Positions 1 through 17,700 are shown, numbered from the stretch's first letter. The stretch: DNA of 64,000 bases from Dirofilaria immitis (GCA_024305405.1 JAKNDB010000110.1:1798001-1862000); one strand, 5' to 3'. Notes: generated by a model from the letters alone, not told the origin. A program made the numbers and translations.

Positions 1-1
1 G

Positions 2-3156
<3,155 letters not shown>

Positions 3157-5394
3157 ATATACATATGTGAGGTTCGCTGCTCAGTTTTTCTTTCTGTCCG
3201 TTTAACTTAAGGAGGGATGAACTGTTTATTATCAACTAAGTGTAAATAATTTTGAATCTTCTGTTCTGTTTTATATATTTATATGAAGTTTGCTTCCATG
3301 TCTTTCTGTTCCTCTTTTCCTTTTTCTCCTCGAGAGGTTAAATTTTGCTGTGTATGATTGTTTGAAATATTTCGTCATTTAAATTATTACTTGTACTCTC
3401 TGTAAATATCACTTGAATTTGCTGATTTTAGTTTTATACAAAGCAGGAAGCACTACTTTGCATAAAGCTATTGCAATTTACTATAATGAAAAATTTACAT
3501 ATGATGAAAGTAAGGTATCCGAAGTATAAATCACTGATTTTTAGTACATTCCGTTTAATGTTATATCGACATCAGCACACGTTACGCTTGATCATTCCAG
3601 GTCCACTCTTCGGGTTTTTTTTAGTTTTCTTCAGTGTAAATATTATTCCAATTACCGACTCTTTATTGATTTTTTACCATTATCATTTAATATTCCATAC
3701 CATCCACCATTGACAGTAAAGCGGTAACTATCTTATGCTTTTAGCATTCTATAACTGGCCGATACTTTAATAATTGCATATTAAATAATCTAAAAGTCTT
3801 ATCTATCTTTATGTGATTTATTATGCAGTTATTTACATCTCTATTTTATATAATAATTTGTTTCTATTTTTCATCAAGTGAAACTTTCGAATCTTTTTAT
3901 CTCCATTTTTTTTTCGTTGATGAGGATGTAATATCATCGGATAGAGTCTTTCATCATATTTTAAACGAACTTATTTTCGGCACTTCATGGAAGGGATATC
4001 TATCAGGTTATGTTTTTTTGATACTTTTCGTATGTGTACTGTATTAGGGATAAATGTGTTTTAAAATCATTCCAGTCTATGTAATTAATTCATGAGGATG
4101 ATTCCTTATCGCTCAAAGCATGTTGTATTTAATTGTATTGTTGTAAACACCGGCAGTTGGCTGCAATGTATTTAGCAGTCTTTTAGAGTTTTTACCAAAG
4201 ATTTTGATGCTACTAACAAAATTCAATAACTTGTTCTTCTGTTGATCACTTAGTTTCTTGATTTGTCCAATTTTCATAGATGATCTGGAATGCTTTGCAA
4301 TGTAATAGAAAAACTTGCAATTTGAACGATTTCTACACCACTGCACAGTCCTGTTTCTTGCCAACATCTACTATTGTAGGTTCTATCATAAGGTTTTTAT
4401 TGAACTGTTTTTAACTGTCATATCTTTAGTCATCTTGAAAACGGATGAACGGCTCTAAATTATTGAGTCAGAATTTGGAGAATGGGACATTCGAGATAAT
4501 TGGCAGAGATTATATTCCACGTCTATGTCGGAAAGTTCGGAGGATAAAAATCTTACAGCTACGAATTTAGCTTACACTGCGACTTACAGGAATTTTCATA
4601 TGTTTCGTTATTTTGACCTGTGTCTTATTAGAATAATATTGCATTAAAATGTGGAATTTGAAAAGAGCCTTGCCTGGGGTTGCATCCTAGCCATTCCATA
4701 TATTATAGTCTTTGTTCTATCACTGCTCAATAAAATGATTAATATTGTTTCTTGTCAAATGTCGATCGCCCTCTAGAGAAAATGCTTGTTGTTTATGACC
4801 AATTTCAGTACAGCAAACGCTCACAGCAATTTCGGTTTCTCGCCCGATAAGCTACCAAAACTACGTTCTTCCTATTAGTACTAAATCATACAATTTCTCA
4901 TCATGTCCCTTCCGAGCGAAATTTTATTAGCATTAATTGGGACATCGCAAATGTTATAAATGGTTTATCTTGTCAGCTATCCATAATGCAATTAGACTGT
5001 CGGAATTTTATTTGAAATATGACACAGTACAGGAATTTTATATACAGGACTGTATATAAAAATAAGTAATATAAGGACGGCACAAAAGTGAAATTTTCTT
5101 GTGAATCAGTAGGACAGGATTGTTTTTGGCAATTTCATGAGCATTTATGTATATATATATAGATATATCTTTTTTTTGGCGAATCTCACGTCTATGGAGC
5201 GGAAAACGAACCGTATATGACGCTGCAATCGGCTAAACAGAGCTTTCCTTTACTGTTGAAAGAAATGGGATTTTCGGATTTAGATATTATGTGTGCCTTT
5301 ACAATATTCATTTAAGAGCAAAAAAACTGGATAATGTGTTAGCAATCAACAACGGGCAGTAGTCGATTAATTCTAAAAAATTGAGGAGTTCTCC
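3157..5394. other. Convergent intergenic region, PI3K to orphan gene
   Basis: About 2.2 kb between two convergent genes, presumably holding both 3' UTRs. An AATAAA lies at 4729-4734 on the plus strand. A coding-like plus-strand stretch at about 4461-4647 (see findings) ends shortly before it. A perfect 10-bp inverted repeat lies at 5037-5060 and an 11-bp one at 5378-5401. Nothing else is recognisable. Confidence 0.5.
4461..4647 (+). other. Possible orphan terminal exon
   Basis: An open stretch of about 60 codons in one plus-strand frame ending in TAA. It has coding-like composition (for example ESEFGEWDIRDNWQRLY and STSMSESSEDKNL) and more Trp, Glu, Asp and Ser than the surrounding AT-rich shadow frames. 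It has no initiator ATG at its start, so it would have to be an internal or terminal exon. An AATAAA follows about 80 bp downstream. I found no upstream exon that joins to it in phase, and the possible donor at the end of the PI3K gene does not fit. Function unknown. Confidence 0.2.
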
Positions 5395-5401
5395 TCAATT
5401 T
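5378..5401. repeat. 11-bp perfect inverted repeat over a stop codon
   Basis: Arms AAATTGAGGAG (5378-5388) and CTCCTCAATTT (5391-5401) are perfect reverse complements with a 2-nt centre. The repeat overlaps the last codons and TGA stop (5395-5397, minus strand) of the orphan gene, so the mRNA could fold a hairpin at the stop codon. Confidence 0.8.
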
Positions 5402-8400
5402 GAAAGTTTTATAATTTCTGTCAACAAATTTTCGACAGCAGCCTCTTCACGGGTAAGTACGGGCATTGTTGAGGGAGAAAGATGCGAGGAGGTGACCGGT
5501 CCAGATTCCTCCTCCTCATCATCATCATTGTCATGTCCATAATACGCATTTGTATAACCAATATCCGCTTCATTTGAATTTGCATTAACTGGAACTTCTT
5601 CGAGCAAAAATTGGTCGCAATCTGAAATTATTTTGACTTGCGATGATAACAAAACTTTAAATGTAAAAAAAAGAAAAGAAATTCGAAGGATCCATCACGG
5701 TCCAAACTGCACGGATAGTTTCGCCTAATGCAGACTATCAGAATCAACTAAATGAAATTCAGTCACGATGATATATTTGATCAGTAAATTCAGCGATATT
5801 TTGGCGAATGAAACCATTGCATTCATCATTTTTTTGACTTTATGACTATTTTAAAAATTATTTGCTGAATAAACTGGAAATGCTTTCATAAATCTTAATT
5901 CATGAAAATCAGAGAGAGATACTTGTGGATAAGATTCGGTCATAAAATCAAACTGATGAGCAAAAAAACCAAGTCTGATAGAAAGGGAAAAAGAATGTTG
6001 CTACTCTGAAAATATTCGGAAGTCAGGTAAGGTCCAAGCAAAATCTATATTAGTTGGGATTTTTTTAAATTTTTCGTTGTCAGTTACTCGACAGTCAATC
6101 AGGATCGGTTACTCGACGACTACTTAAATTCGATTGCGGCAGTCATGCTTCAGTACAGTTCGGAAATATGGTCCATTAGATCAGAGGACAGTTCGACTTA
6201 ACAGGAACTACAATTCAAAGGCACAGGAGACAGCAGTGGTGATATGAAAGAACGACAGACTCAAAGAAAAATACGACCTCTCAGCAAGCAGTAAGATATT
6301 TGTTTGTATTATCGAAAATCATTATTTAATCACGATTTAGTTCCTAATACTCGTTAGCCTACATAACAGCTGTAATTTCATTCAATCAGTTTTGAACTTA
6401 ATTTCGTTTTTTTTATTCGGTAAATTACTCAGAAGAAGGAAAAACTCTCTGCTCTAAACCAAACCCTGTAGTTGAGTGAGTGGCAGATTATTGAGAGTAT
6501 CTGCTGTCATTTCAACGGTATTGAATACTTTTGTCATCATTTCCGAATTGTGAACTTGATCGATATGAAGTTTCTGAAGGATGCAATGAATCCCGTTGGA
6601 AATTCCACCGACCATTTCACGGATCGCATGAATATCGTTAGCAAGTTGATTGCACCAACACTGAACTGGTGGATACATTGGCATGCCTGGAACATTTAAA
6701 GGTTCTGCAGCTTTGCGATTTTTTAAGTCGATATATCCAAATATTAGAATTGAGAAAGTGGAAATATTATACTTATTGGACGATGCGGATGATCGACCAT
6801 TATTGGATGCATCAAATTTGCACGAACGCCATGATCCATCGTTGGATGCGGATGTTGCTGCATAATTGGATGTTTCAAATGTTCCATGACTTCAGGCGGT
6901 ACATCGCCAATCTTGTAACTACCCGGAACACCAGGAACATCTGGAACACCATCTAAGTGGAAAAAAACGCATAATAAAAATAAAAATCGTATGCGCGCAT
7001 CATACTCAATCTTTTCTGACATTACTGGCCATAATTATGCACAAACCAGTAGTATCCGATCCTCGTTCAAATCGACGGTTAAAATATGGCCCTGTGAGTA
7101 TTTTAACGTAGTAAATCTATTCTATATTCGATGTAGCATATAGTCAAGTTTCAGTCAAATACAAATCATCTGAATACTTCTGTCGACCGTACGTGATGCT
7201 ACAATACCATGCTACAACTCAGGGCAACAATAGTGAAAGAATAAAACAAACCTATATTTTTCGATGATTTCTTCGCAGGTTTATTTTTTTGCCGCCTGTG
7301 CTTGTGTTCTAGGACTGCCCACAACTAAAATTTGTATGATTAGAGTATTAAAATAAGAGATTCCAGACGCAAGTTTTTCTTTTCTGTAATTCTTAAATGT
7401 CCCTCGTCTCTCAGTTCTTTTTTCCTTTCTCTAAGCATTTCCACGTTCTGCTTTTTTGTGAGAAAATTCATTACAGGTTATCCTGGATAATTTATGGCGT
7501 CCGATACCATATGATCAAGCAAATGACATGCGTGTTTGAGATAAGTATCAGACCTCTTTCGAGGTCTTCAAAGTATGCTTCTTCTTTCTTAATATTATGA
7601 AATTAAAATTCAGCTTATCCGTTTTATCCGGAATTTTAGGATACCAAGAAAATGAAATGAAAGAAAAGATTGGATGGAGAGGTATAATCTTTACCATCAA
7701 TAACACGCTCTACTTCATCGTCATCGTCATCGGAAATTCTAGAATTTGCACATTTTCGTTTAGACATTTCTACAAATGTATCCGAATTATTTCCAGGTAG
7801 CACATGGTACCTTTTTAACTAGATATAATAAGTTCTTCTCTTTCGTTTTGTTAAATACAGTGTAACAGTTCCCTCTTTATTACATTACGAATGGATATTA
7901 TAAAAACCGATTGACAAACGTAAATGAGGTAAAATACCGGGAAAAGTGTGGGAAATCATAGATCAAATTCTATCATCATTAATGCATTTACAGCACAACA
8001 TTTTCGTCTCTCCCATGAACAGAAGTTTGAACAGATAAATTTATATAGGAAGCATGTCGCAAAAAACCGACGTTCTACTGTGTTCTTCAAACCTCAGATA
8101 CGAAACGACAAAACTAACGATATCCTAATTTTTTTTACCTATAGTGCTTTTTTCATATATACGATAATAATATTATTCTTTTCTATACAATTTCCAAAAA
8201 TTGGTAACGAACGGTCTTATGTATGTAACAGAAAGAAAGAAGGAATTAAAGATGAGACAATTACGAAATTTCTCACTAAAAATGAAATTTGTAGGCTGCT
8301 GTCAGGTTTCTTTTCTAGGAGATGGAATATGCGGAAGTGATTTCATGTTTTTCTTGAACATAGAATACCCGAAAATACGGAATAGATCTAGCCAGCAGAA

Positions 8401-8706
8401 AAATTGATAGCCATTTCAGTCTATACCAATTTCGTTAAATTAAGAATCATTAACAAAGGCGAATCAATAATAAAAATACAAATGACAGCTTAATATAATA
8501 AAGTTAACATCCTTTCCGACTAAATTATTTACAAATTGCAAAAAATTTACCGACTAATTTATGAATTTAAATTGACAATTTCTACAAGAATTTAATCAAT
8601 ATTTTTCTTCTGTAATACTTTTCTGATCAACAAAAATTTAAAAAATGGAGATTGAATCTAATAGCTAACCTTTCACATTACTAGAATTATTTTCCCAGCG
8701 AGACAT
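5395..8706 (-). CDS. Uncharacterised 288-residue nematode protein, seven exons
   Basis: I do not recognise this protein. Exons 5' to 3' on the minus strand: 8706-8670, 7769-7695, 7314-7252, 7091-7047, 6952-6773, 6704-6465, 5621-5395. All junction phases agree, with no internal stop and no frame correction needed (867 nt). The N-terminus starts MSRWENNSSNVK; residues about 13-65 mix an acidic run (DDDDDE) with a basic lysine/arginine stretch (HKHRRQKNKPAKKSSK) like a nuclear localisation signal. The middle is rich in Pro, His and Met (VPDVPGVPG; repeated HP pairs). A predicted helical stretch follows (NQLANDIHAIREMVGGISNG), then an acidic tail (DNDDDEEEE) ending in EIIKLSN. A nuclear adaptor is plausible but is inference. 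The acceptor at 7315-7316 is a weak AG chosen because the stronger AG ten bases upstream breaks the frame. The donor at 6464 (GTTTGG) is also weak; without it the frame would stop at 6454. Confidence 0.75.
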
Positions 8707-11700
8707 CAGCAATTAGAATTACGAATAACACAGAAATTCCAACCAAACCAACCGGATCACACAACTGCAAAAGAAACAAATAAATAACCAAGACTGATGA
8801 ACGAATTTATCAGATAATTTGTGCTTATTCAAATTTTTGTTGCTTCTTCTTTATCTTATTTACACCATTGCGATGATGTCAGCTGTACGCATCAAAAATT
8901 TGCATATTGTCTTGCTCTTGAGCTCTCTGATAAAAAGCACAAAATTCACGATACGGAATTAACACACACCAACTTACTTTCGGATCAAATTTTTGTTCTC
9001 CAATTGTTTCAGTTTAAATTTCTTAATCAGCTGCAACTAATTCCAAAGGAAAATCAATTTTCCACAAAAGAGATCCAAAATGTTTATTTTCTAGTGTATA
9101 TTTTCATAAATGGTCAGTTTCAGTCAGATTTTTCTGTTATAGTTGAATTTTTATAAATAATATCTTTTCAAATTCGTGATCTCTGATACTAGTGATTGCG
9201 TCATTTACGTCCAAGAAATCATATAAAACTAAATACTTCATTAAGTCCCTCATGTGTTTAAATTTCCATGATATGTTATATCTAATTATAATTGCGGCAT
9301 TAGTTGTGAATCACTCCTACATAACGGAACTTTAAGAAAATGATCTAAAATGGCACATTTTGGTTATCACAAGTTTCCGTATCCACCATGCTTATCCATG
9401 ATAATCTGAGCCTTCAACTTTTTATCATTTCTGTTAGATTATTATCAGCAAACCATTAGTTTTACTTAAGTTCTTGATGATGCATTCATGAACGTTTGAA
9501 GATTTTCTCATTTCGACGTCTTCCCATGACTGATTCTGAAATAAACAGAACTGCAACTTTAAAGAAGTTGTCACAAGAGCAAGAAACTGTCTTATAGCTT
9601 GCACATTAGGAAACTTTATGAGATGCTAAATGCTAAAAAGTGAGCATATTTTCAAACATACAAATAAATGATCTTGCATTATTAAGTTGCAGATGCCATA
9701 AAATTGTAAAGTATTTGTTAATCGGTAATTATGAGATATCACAGATTAGTAGGGTTCAATTAGATTATCAACTGTCGTAAATTAAAAGCAAATACCGATT
9801 TGCTTTGAGGATAGCTTCGATTTCTCAGCTTCAAAAATAGCTTTTCTATTAGTCTTCAAAAAGTCGTTAAGAATCAAGAAAAAAATGGTGTTTACAAGAG
9901 GATTCTTGAAAAATCGATTTATAAGCATTTCCGGAAAAATTATCTGAAATAAAGTTATGAAGTCAATAACAGCAAAATCTTACAAATTGTATAAAATATC
10001 ACAAATAGCTTCTATATTTATATTTCAAGAAAATTTGCAAAAAATGCAAAAATTTATGCAGAACAAAAAACAACGGTTCAAGAAAATAATGCGATGATGG
10101 TTTGCATTTGAATTCTTTTAGACGGCGAGAGTAAGCAACAAGGTAATATACATCATAGAATCTTGAATTTAAATCTTTTTTATAATCAAGTAAATTTTGT
10201 TCTTCAATTGAACTGACATTTCAATAGAACTAACATTCAACTGTAATTCGAAGTTTTGGGTTAAAGAATTATTTATTTCTTTTGAACCATTGGATTGAAA
10301 AAGTTATAGAAACTTTTTCCAATTTTGCATAAAATTGAATTAGCTATTTTCCGCTTCAGTTGGAAGGAAAAGAAATCTTTCTTAATTTCGGTACTTAATA
10401 GGCATACGAGAATTGATTTTTAAAATCTTTCGTATTTTTATTTTGATACTCTAGTCAAACATTGTTGTTTTCCTTCAACGGATAATATGTGGTATTAATA
10501 TCTTCGCCGAATTTATCTTGTTTTGCAATTAAATCTTGTTAATTTATGTAATTATTGTAGGTCGAATTTTTAATTCAACTTCGAAATTTCTTATATGATA
10601 CTGAGAGGGAATTATGATACTCTAGATAGTTCAAAGTCGAGATTCCTTTCTATTTTTTTTCGAAAAGTTGCAATTTTGTAACCATAGTTTTAATGCAATC
10701 TTGCTATTTATACCAAAAATGATCCAGCAGTTTCGTGATTTTTCTTAAATATCGTTATGGAATAATTCTGAGAAACTATGATATACTTAATATTATTTTC
10801 GGTTATCGTACGAAAAGTATAACATTAATCGATTTGGTATTAAAAAAGAAGTGAAAATTGTGAGATATCTTTAAATTAACTATTTACAAAATATTGATCG
10901 TAAAAGAAGGTGATAAAGTGAAGATGATTGTTTTCAAATTTTTGATTGAAATGATAAAATGTGATAATTAAATGATTTGTAACTTTTCAGAAATGATGTA
11001 TTTTTTTATAAAACACCTTCCTCAAAAAAGAATAAAAATTGTCTGCTAAAGTGCTTCTTCTATACATTTAAAAAATGTAACTAATAGAAATTTATAGAAA
11101 TGAAATAAATCAATGATTATTTAAAAAAAAAAAGTTATATTAAAAGCATTCTTCAAATGGAATAAGTAATATTATTGAGATTCTAAGGAAGGAAAAATTA
11201 TTTGCACCAACTCTAAGTTGATTAATTGACTGAAATTTATTAGTTATCATTTGCAAAAGAAATTATCATTGATTAATATAACTTTTGATTTCATTCCTTT
11301 ATACGCTTGCCATTTAAAAATGATTCAAAATATGCATGAAAATTTAATTTGGATAAGAACCAATAAGTTTAATTGCCGTGGTAACTAGAAATGGTTAAAA
11401 TAATTGAATTATTTGTGTTAGAAAATTTTTTCAGCAAAATTTCGTTTTTCGTGAAAGAATACCAAATTTCGTTTCGAAATTCGGATTCTTGATATTTCAA
11501 AATTTGCTGCCTTTTTTAATTGACAATGTTCTTCGCCATAGAAATATATTCAAGTAATTAATAGTGGTAAAATAGTATACAATAAAAGAGGATTTTTATC
11601 AGTTTCAGTCAATGAAAAAAATGATAAGTTGTTTAAGACATAAGCAGATCGTGTATTTCTTTTCATAGTTATTTTTTCAGTTTCATTTAAGAATTGTCGT

Positions 11701-14700
11701 TTTTTCTTTTCCGTTTTTGTATCGTTGTCAAGATTAGTTATTAGCTTATTTCAAATTTTATATAACTAACTGATTCTTCAATAAACCTGATATTGATAAT
11801 TATCATTTGCTGAATTTATTCCAGTGTAAATTTTAGTTCAGCTTCATAATCAATAATGAAAACTCTTTTACTTATGTTTCAGGTGTTTTTCAACTTGTGC
11901 ACCATTAATGCATTGCATAAATACTTGACAATCGTATCATTCTTGAAAATTCATTTGTATGCTTTCTTGTCTTTTGTGCTTTTTCTGATAATCATGATGA
12001 AATCATGTATATGGAAAGGAAGATCAAATTTGATTACTTGCATAAATTCTGTTTTTAATTCAAAATGAAACGAAACTGCAAAAATAAATTAAACTTAGCA
12101 AATAAAGGTAAGCAAACACCTTAATTTATGTAGTTTTTGGCATTCTTGATTGCAAATATAATAATTTTTAACAGTAAACATAACGATTTGCTTATCAAAA
12201 TGTTTGTTTAAAAAGTAATTTAAAATTTTTCTTAAAAAGAATTTTTAAATTTCAAATCAAAGAAGAAACATTGTTGAAATAAAGTTTGAATTGTTTGTTT
12301 AAAGTTCTTCTTGTTTGATCTTTCAGACGGAGTAGAAAGCTAATTACAATAAGACAAATAGTCAATCATTTTACTTATTATTATTTGTCAGATAAAGTTT
12401 ATTCATTCTTAAAGAAAATAAAGAAAATTATTATTTGTAGACAAAGTCTTCTTACTGTTGTTAATCATAATGATTAGCTTACCTTGTCAATTATGCTATA
12501 TGAAATATTTGTTTCCAAAATTATTCGCTTTAGTCGAACAATTAGCAATATTTATTGCACAAAAATATGATAAATTATATAATCATATCTTCGCTCATTC
12601 ACTCATTATTATGCTTAATGTACAAAATTTTTCGTTACTTATTGATTGATGAATTTTTCTTTTTTTTCTTTTGAAATAATCAAAATTTAAACTAATGAGA
12701 CAATCAATTTTGCCTAATTTTGCTTTTCTGTTTCAAATATTTATAAATTTTTCTTGAAAAAATTAGTGAATTCAATAATAAATAAAGTGACAAGTTTTTT
12801 GTTTTCTTCCAGTTATTTTATTTTTCAACACTATTTCTTACATTTCCATTTTTTCTTACATTTGGAAAATATTAGAGTGAGTTTTGTATAAGTTTTCAAA
12901 GAAATGATTTCAGTACAACGGATTTCTATTTATCCTTTATTTACTTTGTCCTTGTTTTCAACCAGTCATATTATTTAATAATGAATTTGCAAATGACATT
13001 AACTACTGTCATCAGTAGGCCGATTTTTTTACTTAGCTATGATATTGCTATTAATGTACTTATATTTTCTGATATGAAGCAAAAAATTACACTTAAATTT
13101 TATGTAAAAGATAATAGTTTATAAATGAAATTTCAATCTATATTAGTATTGTTTACATTTTTAAATTGAAATAAGGTACATTCTCTCTATTACTTACATT
13201 TTTTTTCACTCATCCGTATTGCTCATATCTCTAAAATGTTGACAGGTAGTTCTCAATAAGCTCTTTCGAGATACTATTTTCAGTTTCTGACGATTCATTT
13301 CCCATCCACTTCTTCAATTCAACTGTCATTTTCTTTCTCTATTTCTTCAATTCAGTTACTTTGAATATTAGAATTCAATTTTCACCAATACTTTGCTGTT
13401 TTCCAATTCATCCGCACAACTAAATAGACATTTTTATATACCCTTAATAAAAGTGAATTAAATTGTTTTAAGCTATACCGCTTCAGTAATGGCAATAATA
13501 TGCAGTTTTAGATGAGTTGATGACTTTGTTTATATGCTTCGTATGATTTCAAGAGTGCTTTAAGAGTAATATAAAATCCTGATCATTCCCACAAGCTATT
13601 TTGATATCATCAAAATTTGTTCGATCAGAAATTAAAATAGACTTATAAATGAAAGATCAAGATTATATAAATTTCTCAAAACTTTGTTTAAATTTAACAA
13701 AGTTCGCTTAATTTAAACTTTACTTATGAAGTTCAAGTATTTCAATAGGAAAAGATGAATGGCTTCAATTCTTTGAAAAAGGAACTAGAGGAAAAACTAA
13801 TCATGGTAGGAAAAATGCAAAGCAAATAATCGAAATCGGATATTAGAAATAAAATTATATAGTAATTTGCTCCGAAATGTAATTTCGATTTTCTAAAAAT
13901 CCATTAAGCAAAATGCTGAAATATGCTATATACGGATATTGATAGATGTGCTTTTCTTCTATTACCAAAGTTTGCTTTTAGCTGTAGCGCAAAATTCATC
14001 AAAATTCATATTCTTGACTTTTTTATACCGAAGTAGTTGGAGTTTCAGTGTGTATTTTTAAATGCATGTTTTAATATTAATCCAATTTTGTTCTTTCCGA
14101 TAAAAAATTCAAAAATTTAGTCGTACTACAGTGCTATACTGAGCAATTAGATAATGCTAATATTATAGAAATTTCATTCTAAATTTATTAAGAATCAGTT
14201 TTAAACTTTTTTAAATGTTGATTTTATGCTATTCTCTATGATTTATTTCATAGTTTCATGCTTCATAGTGATAATGTCTAAATATCTAGAAAAAAATAGT
14301 AATAAAAAATTTTATTCATACAATTTCAGTGTAAGTGATTTGTTGTTGGCATAGAGAAATGCAAAAGTGACAATGAGAATGTAGAGATTGGAAAGTATTT
14401 ATTTGCTGTTCTATAACAAGCAGTTTTATTTTATCAACGATTATTAATATATATCTTTTTGATTTTCAAAATACTCTTTTTAAAAGCAAAAATTATTTAA
14501 ATTGATTTTTAAGTGAATGGATTTCGGCCACTTTAATTATCAATTACACTTTAAAAAACTTGAAAAATATTTGTAAAACTTTTCCACCAAATATTTTTTC
14601 GCAAAAAAACAACATATATTTTATTTTTCCCTCATTTTTCAATTAACAACAAATATAGTTAAATATCAGATAAAAATCAAAATTTTTTTGTTTTTTAAAT

Positions 14701-17700
14701 ATTTTTCATACACCATTTATTTCTTAGATAATGATTGATTTTTATTTATTTAAGCACACTGGCACATTATTCGTCAAGTAAAAAAAAAATTCGGCAAAAA
14801 TTATAAAAGAAATCTAGAAATTTAGAGTCCTGTACTAGTTTATTTTGATCTTGAAAATTTCTCGAGAAAAAAACTGCATATTTACGATTTTTATTGCTTT
14901 TTTCGGTTTCTCCGATTTTCTTATTTCATGAACATGTATAGCTTATGCCTTTTCCATGAATTTCATATGGCAAAATCAGGAAAATAGTGCATTTCAAACA
15001 GCTTTTCAGAAATGTCATGAATGTTTTTCTTTTTCGAATTGTTCATTCCCGACATTGTTAAATGGAAGCATACCCAGAAATTACTTTCATCGCTGTCTAT
15101 TATTTATTTGAATAGATCGAAATATTCTGAAACTAGGTGGTATATACCAGTGATTCCATTCAGCTATTACTGTTTAAAGATTCATCGAAAAAGTTCGGTG
15201 GTACGTTTTAGTAACCATATTTTCTAATTATGAGGTTAACTGAATAGAGCAATCTGGTATAGCGAGAAAATTTTTGCTCATTTCATCGACACTCTTGAAC
15301 AGTTTACAAATTTCTAATTTAAAAACAAAATCATTGACAATGAAACAATTGTGAAAATGATTCTTTTCATTCCTCATCAAATTTCTTATAGGTAATGTAA
15401 TTTATTGATCGTAATTATTAAAATTTTCTTTTTTCCTGTACCTCTTTGAAGTTTTATTAATCTATTTAAATTAAAAATAGTAGCGAAGTCAAATAATGAT
15501 AGAAACATTTTACTTTTGTACTATTAGAATGGAAATTTCACTGTGTTCTTACGAAAGTTTTTGTAAATTATGCAACTTTTAACAAAGTTGAGATGAAAAA
15601 CATTTTCAAAAGGAAAAAAAGAAATTTAAATTGTAAGATATTTAGCTAAATTTTCTTAAAATGATAGCATCTTCAATAATTAAACTTGATCGGCTGCCTC
15701 AGTAGGATAAAATGAATAATATATAAAATACGGTAATTGAATCTTGATTTGGAACGAATTTCTACAGGACAAGAAAGGGAAAGAAAGAATGGTAGTTAAA
15801 ATGTGGAAGAATAACTTTTAGCAATCTCAGTTGATATATAATATTATTAAGCTAACGATGATTAAACCATATTGGTGTTTTGGAATCCAGGTTAGATAAA
15901 ATTGTGATTAAACATTCCAATCCTTTTATATAATATTGAAAATGTTGTGACTTTAGAATTCTAGTAATACAACAAAGTGGAAAATATTATTAAATGTTAT
16001 TTTTATGAATTGGCACCTAATAAGTGCGAATATCGCATTACAGATAATGAATAACTAAATTTTGTCAAAATTATTTGATATCATATCTTGTTGAGATAAT
16101 TCCTTTTTTTTGCTAAAGGATATCATGCGACAGACTAAAAATTCATATATGACACAAAATTAACTGCTAAATTGGAATTTAAAAGTTAGTTGTTACTCTA
16201 AGTAACTTGGCAATTTCAACTTTCAAAACAAATGATACGATAAGAAAAAAAAATATGGACGAGAAATGTAAGGCTTGGTCGAACATATCACTTCTTTTTT
16301 TTGGAAAGGAGGAAGGGAAAAGTAAAATTTTCTGAGGCAACAAAAATTTTGAAAAAAAAGATTGGAAAAAGGGAGTTGATGATTAGAGATGAATAAATAT
16401 TTGCATCTTTCTATTTACAACAATTTCCACTTTATCAACAACCATTCGAACAAAATGTGTATGTGCTACGTTTTGAACCTATCTTCTTTAATTACTTAAC
16501 TAAACAATATTACTTCATCAGTTAATCATTAATCATTAGAGTATACATAGGAAGTGTATTTTGTTGTTTATTGCGCGAGCTTATTATTTTTAATTGTATA
16601 TTATATACATATTTTTAAATAGCATGTTATATTACTTAATGGAATGATGAATGAATCTCTAGTTTTTGACTATTTGTTGCTGCTTCTTCAATTCCTTTCC
16701 TTCTATGTTTGAACTATGCTATTTTGATTAGACTTCGCTAAAAGTAGTAGTTTATTATTGCGTGACAAATATTTTTCTGTATAATGATGTTTTTATGGAT
16801 TTGCATTTCTGATGAATCCGATAATAATTTACCTGCATTCCTTTAGTCTTCTATCAACCTAAAATATTTGTTAGAAGTACATAATTAGTGCGATATAATT
16901 TTCACTAACAATAGAAAAATCATCAATATTGGATGTAGATGCACTACTTGAAGGAAAAATCGAGGATACGAAAATCGTTTGTCTAGAGATTGTTTGCTAA
17001 CATTTCATCATCTTCTTATTAAAATGTTCCTTCATTAAAACAAATTAGGTTATTAATAATGATTACATCTTTTATTTTAAGTTTATTCGAAATAATTTTA
17101 TAAAAAAAATTAAAATGTCATTTTGCATCTTAATTAAAATTTAAAATTGATCTAAGCATTATATTACTCATAATCTTTTCTTAAAAAAGTATCAAATATG
17201 ATTGAATTATTTGTACATGGAGATACATTAAATTTTTAATAATTGGACTATTTTTTCTTTTTTCATATTTTCAAAACGAAAAATGTCACAGTCTAGCAAA
17301 TTACATTTATAGTAGATAACTAAATAATTTACTTAATTAATGATTAATCTATTTTCGTAACTATTTAGTTTTAATAGAAACAAATTTTTACCAAAATTTG
17401 TTTATCCATCTACTTTTTCTTTTTTTCCAAAATTTAAGTCTAAGATTAAGTATTTTGCTATCTTATCTGTCTGAAAATTTAATATCCTGCTAAAAGTCTC
17501 ATTTGAACAATTTAATGCTTATTTTGTTGTTATTTTTACTACATAAATTTAAGTTTGTTTATTGATTTTTGTCGGCATGTATTTTCTTTAACAACTCTCT
17601 TCCATCTGTTAGGTGCCTTCTCTTCATTTAGCAGCTAACTTAATGTGTTGAAAGTATGCGATTGTACTTCCAGAAATTTTTTTAATAATTTTTTTATTGT

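Noticed and set aside
7252..7324. Homopolymer frameshift in exon 3 of the 288-residue gene
   Set aside because: It is needed only if the first AG (7325-7326) is used; the second AG ten bases on keeps the frame open without any correction.
7948..8340. 130-residue plus-strand open frame
   Set aside because: It lies in the first intron of the 288-residue minus-strand gene, starts at a non-ATG codon, and has Asn/Phe/Ile-rich composition without any family motif.
8821..9156. 111-residue plus-strand open frame
   Set aside because: Non-ATG start, no splice partners, no recognisable motif; plausible by chance in a 9.6-kb AT-rich region.
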